NCBI RefSeq assembly: GCF_030056665.1
Contig: NZ_JASHIG010000083.1
Origin: Flectobacillus roseus
GTDB lineage: Bacteria; Bacteroidota; Bacteroidia; Cytophagales; Spirosomataceae
Length of the DNA stretch: 5,148 bases
Strand: one strand, 5' to 3'
In this document: positions 4,604-5,148 of the stretch, one piece after another
Numbering within the stretch: the first letter of the stretch is position 1
Layout: every line of letters begins with the position of its first letter
The notes under the pieces: generated by a model
The model's database searches: none
What the model was told of the DNA's origin: nothing
What the model saw: the letters and a program-made list of their open reading frames with translations, nothing else
Program-made: the position numbers and the translations under genes

Positions 4604-5148
4604 ATGAAAGATAAGGACAAAAGCAAAGAAAAGAATAAACTCATTCAGCTTATTGCTTTCATTCTGGTAGCAGTCGTGATGTTGGTTATTCTTTTTCGGA
4701 AAAATATCATCTCTCTACTTTCTAAAATTCCCGATAAGAACTCTGCCATCAATGATTTTTCAAAAACACTCGAAGAAAGTAATAGTCAGTTCCAGAAAAG
4801 CATGATGGGTTTGGTAGAAAACATTCAAAATAAATTGGACAACTCTACCAAACAGGTCATCAACCAGAATGGAAGTACTATAGTTCTGAAAGGCATCGGC
4901 TGGAAACGTACCATTGCTCAAGAGGAAATCACCAGAGGATATGTCGTAAGAGTTCACGAGAATGATGGTATAGACCGTAGCTATAGATATGACCCACATA
5001 ATATTGAAAACTACGGACTAGCGACGGGTATTGCACTCCATTCGGCTACCGCAGGACAAGAGTGTTTTATACAGGTCGAAGGTACGGCTGAAATACCTAA
5101 TTGGGGACTACCATCCAACACACTTATGTTTATCGGACCTATGGGAGT
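4604..5148 (+). CDS. Membrane-anchored coiled-coil spike-like protein (partial)
   Basis: The frame is open from the ATG to the window end (181 codons plus two bases), so the C-terminus is missing. A Lys-rich start (MKDKDKSKEKNK) leads into one membrane helix (13-31). Residues about 45-90 are helical and Asn/Gln/Ser-rich with hydrophobics at heptad-like spacing (FSKTLEESNSQFQKSM, then LVENIQNKL), suggesting a coiled coil. From about 92 the sequence turns to beta structure. LATGIALHSATAGQECFIQV (139-158) followed by IPNWGLPSNTLMFIG (164-178) matches a domain often seen at the C-terminus of phage structural proteins, where it normally continues into YLGxxGxLTxxPP. A trimeric virion spike or fibre is the best guess. 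The 59-base gap before it (4545-4603) holds no gene; the frame is open upstream to 4535 but has no other start codon. Confidence 0.87.
   Translation, partial: MKDKDKSKEKNKLIQLIAFILVAVVMLVILFRKNIISLLSKIPDKNSAINDFSKTLEESNSQFQKSMMGLVENIQNKLDNSTKQVINQNGSTIVLKGIGWKRTIAQEEITRGYVVRVHENDGIDRSYRYDPHNIENYGLATGIALHSATAGQECFIQVEGTAEIPNWGLPSNTLMFIGPMG

Noticed and set aside
1..5148. tRNA or rRNA genes, CRISPR arrays, insertion sequences, integrase or attachment sites
   Set aside because: I saw no cloverleaf, regular spaced repeats, transposase motifs or flanking terminal repeats. The only notable repeats are those at 3051-3151.

Overview
This window looks like part of the late (virion or entry) gene cluster of a virus or provirus of the Bacteroidota, most likely of a flavobacterium or a relative. 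The host guess rests on three things. The DNA is moderately AT-rich. The starts are preceded by A-rich leaders (such as TTAAAATG) rather than Shine-Dalgarno boxes. One product has a signal peptide ending in the FSQ cleavage pattern common in this phylum. The viral guess rests mainly on the last gene, whose C-terminal beta domain reads like a domain common in phage structural proteins, and on the package of peptidoglycan-cutting enzymes. No capsid, portal, terminase, packaging ATPase, integrase or replication gene is visible here, so the virus type is not proven.

Layout: every gene is on the + strand and tightly packed. The order is: (1) the tail end of an upstream gene (2-52); (2) a secreted small protein with a hydrophobic C-terminus (54-359); (3) a 49-residue single-span membrane peptide (362-511); (4) a lytic-transglycosylase-like enzyme carrying an EF-hand loop and a C-terminal membrane anchor (589-1296); (5) a small basic protein overlapping it by 41 bases (1256-1618); (6) a second, clear SLT-type lytic transglycosylase with an N-terminal anchor (1654-2580); (7) a permuted papain-fold (YiiX/C92-like) cysteine hydrolase coupled to it by TAATG (2580-3053). 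Then comes a 116-base gap with a 15-base direct repeat and a perfect 12-base-arm inverted repeat. After the gap are (8) an unknown protein with a low-complexity linker and a C-terminal anchor (3170-3763); (9) a member of a poorly characterised protein family with a degenerate HExxE-like motif and a C-terminal anchor (3753-4544); and (10) the start of a membrane-anchored, coiled-coil, spike-like protein (4604 to the window end).

How the genes may work together: almost every product has one membrane-spanning segment at an extreme end (three tail-anchored, two N-anchored, two very small), and three neighbouring genes encode probable cell-wall hydrolases. Tailed phages usually put such domains in soluble endolysins or giant tail proteins. 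Separate one-span enzymes plus a one-span spike are more like the membrane proteins of tailless, lipid-containing phages (PRD1/PM2/FLiP type), where virion-membrane enzymes open the wall during entry. That reading is an inference. The alternatives are a lysis cassette or another envelope-associated mobile element.
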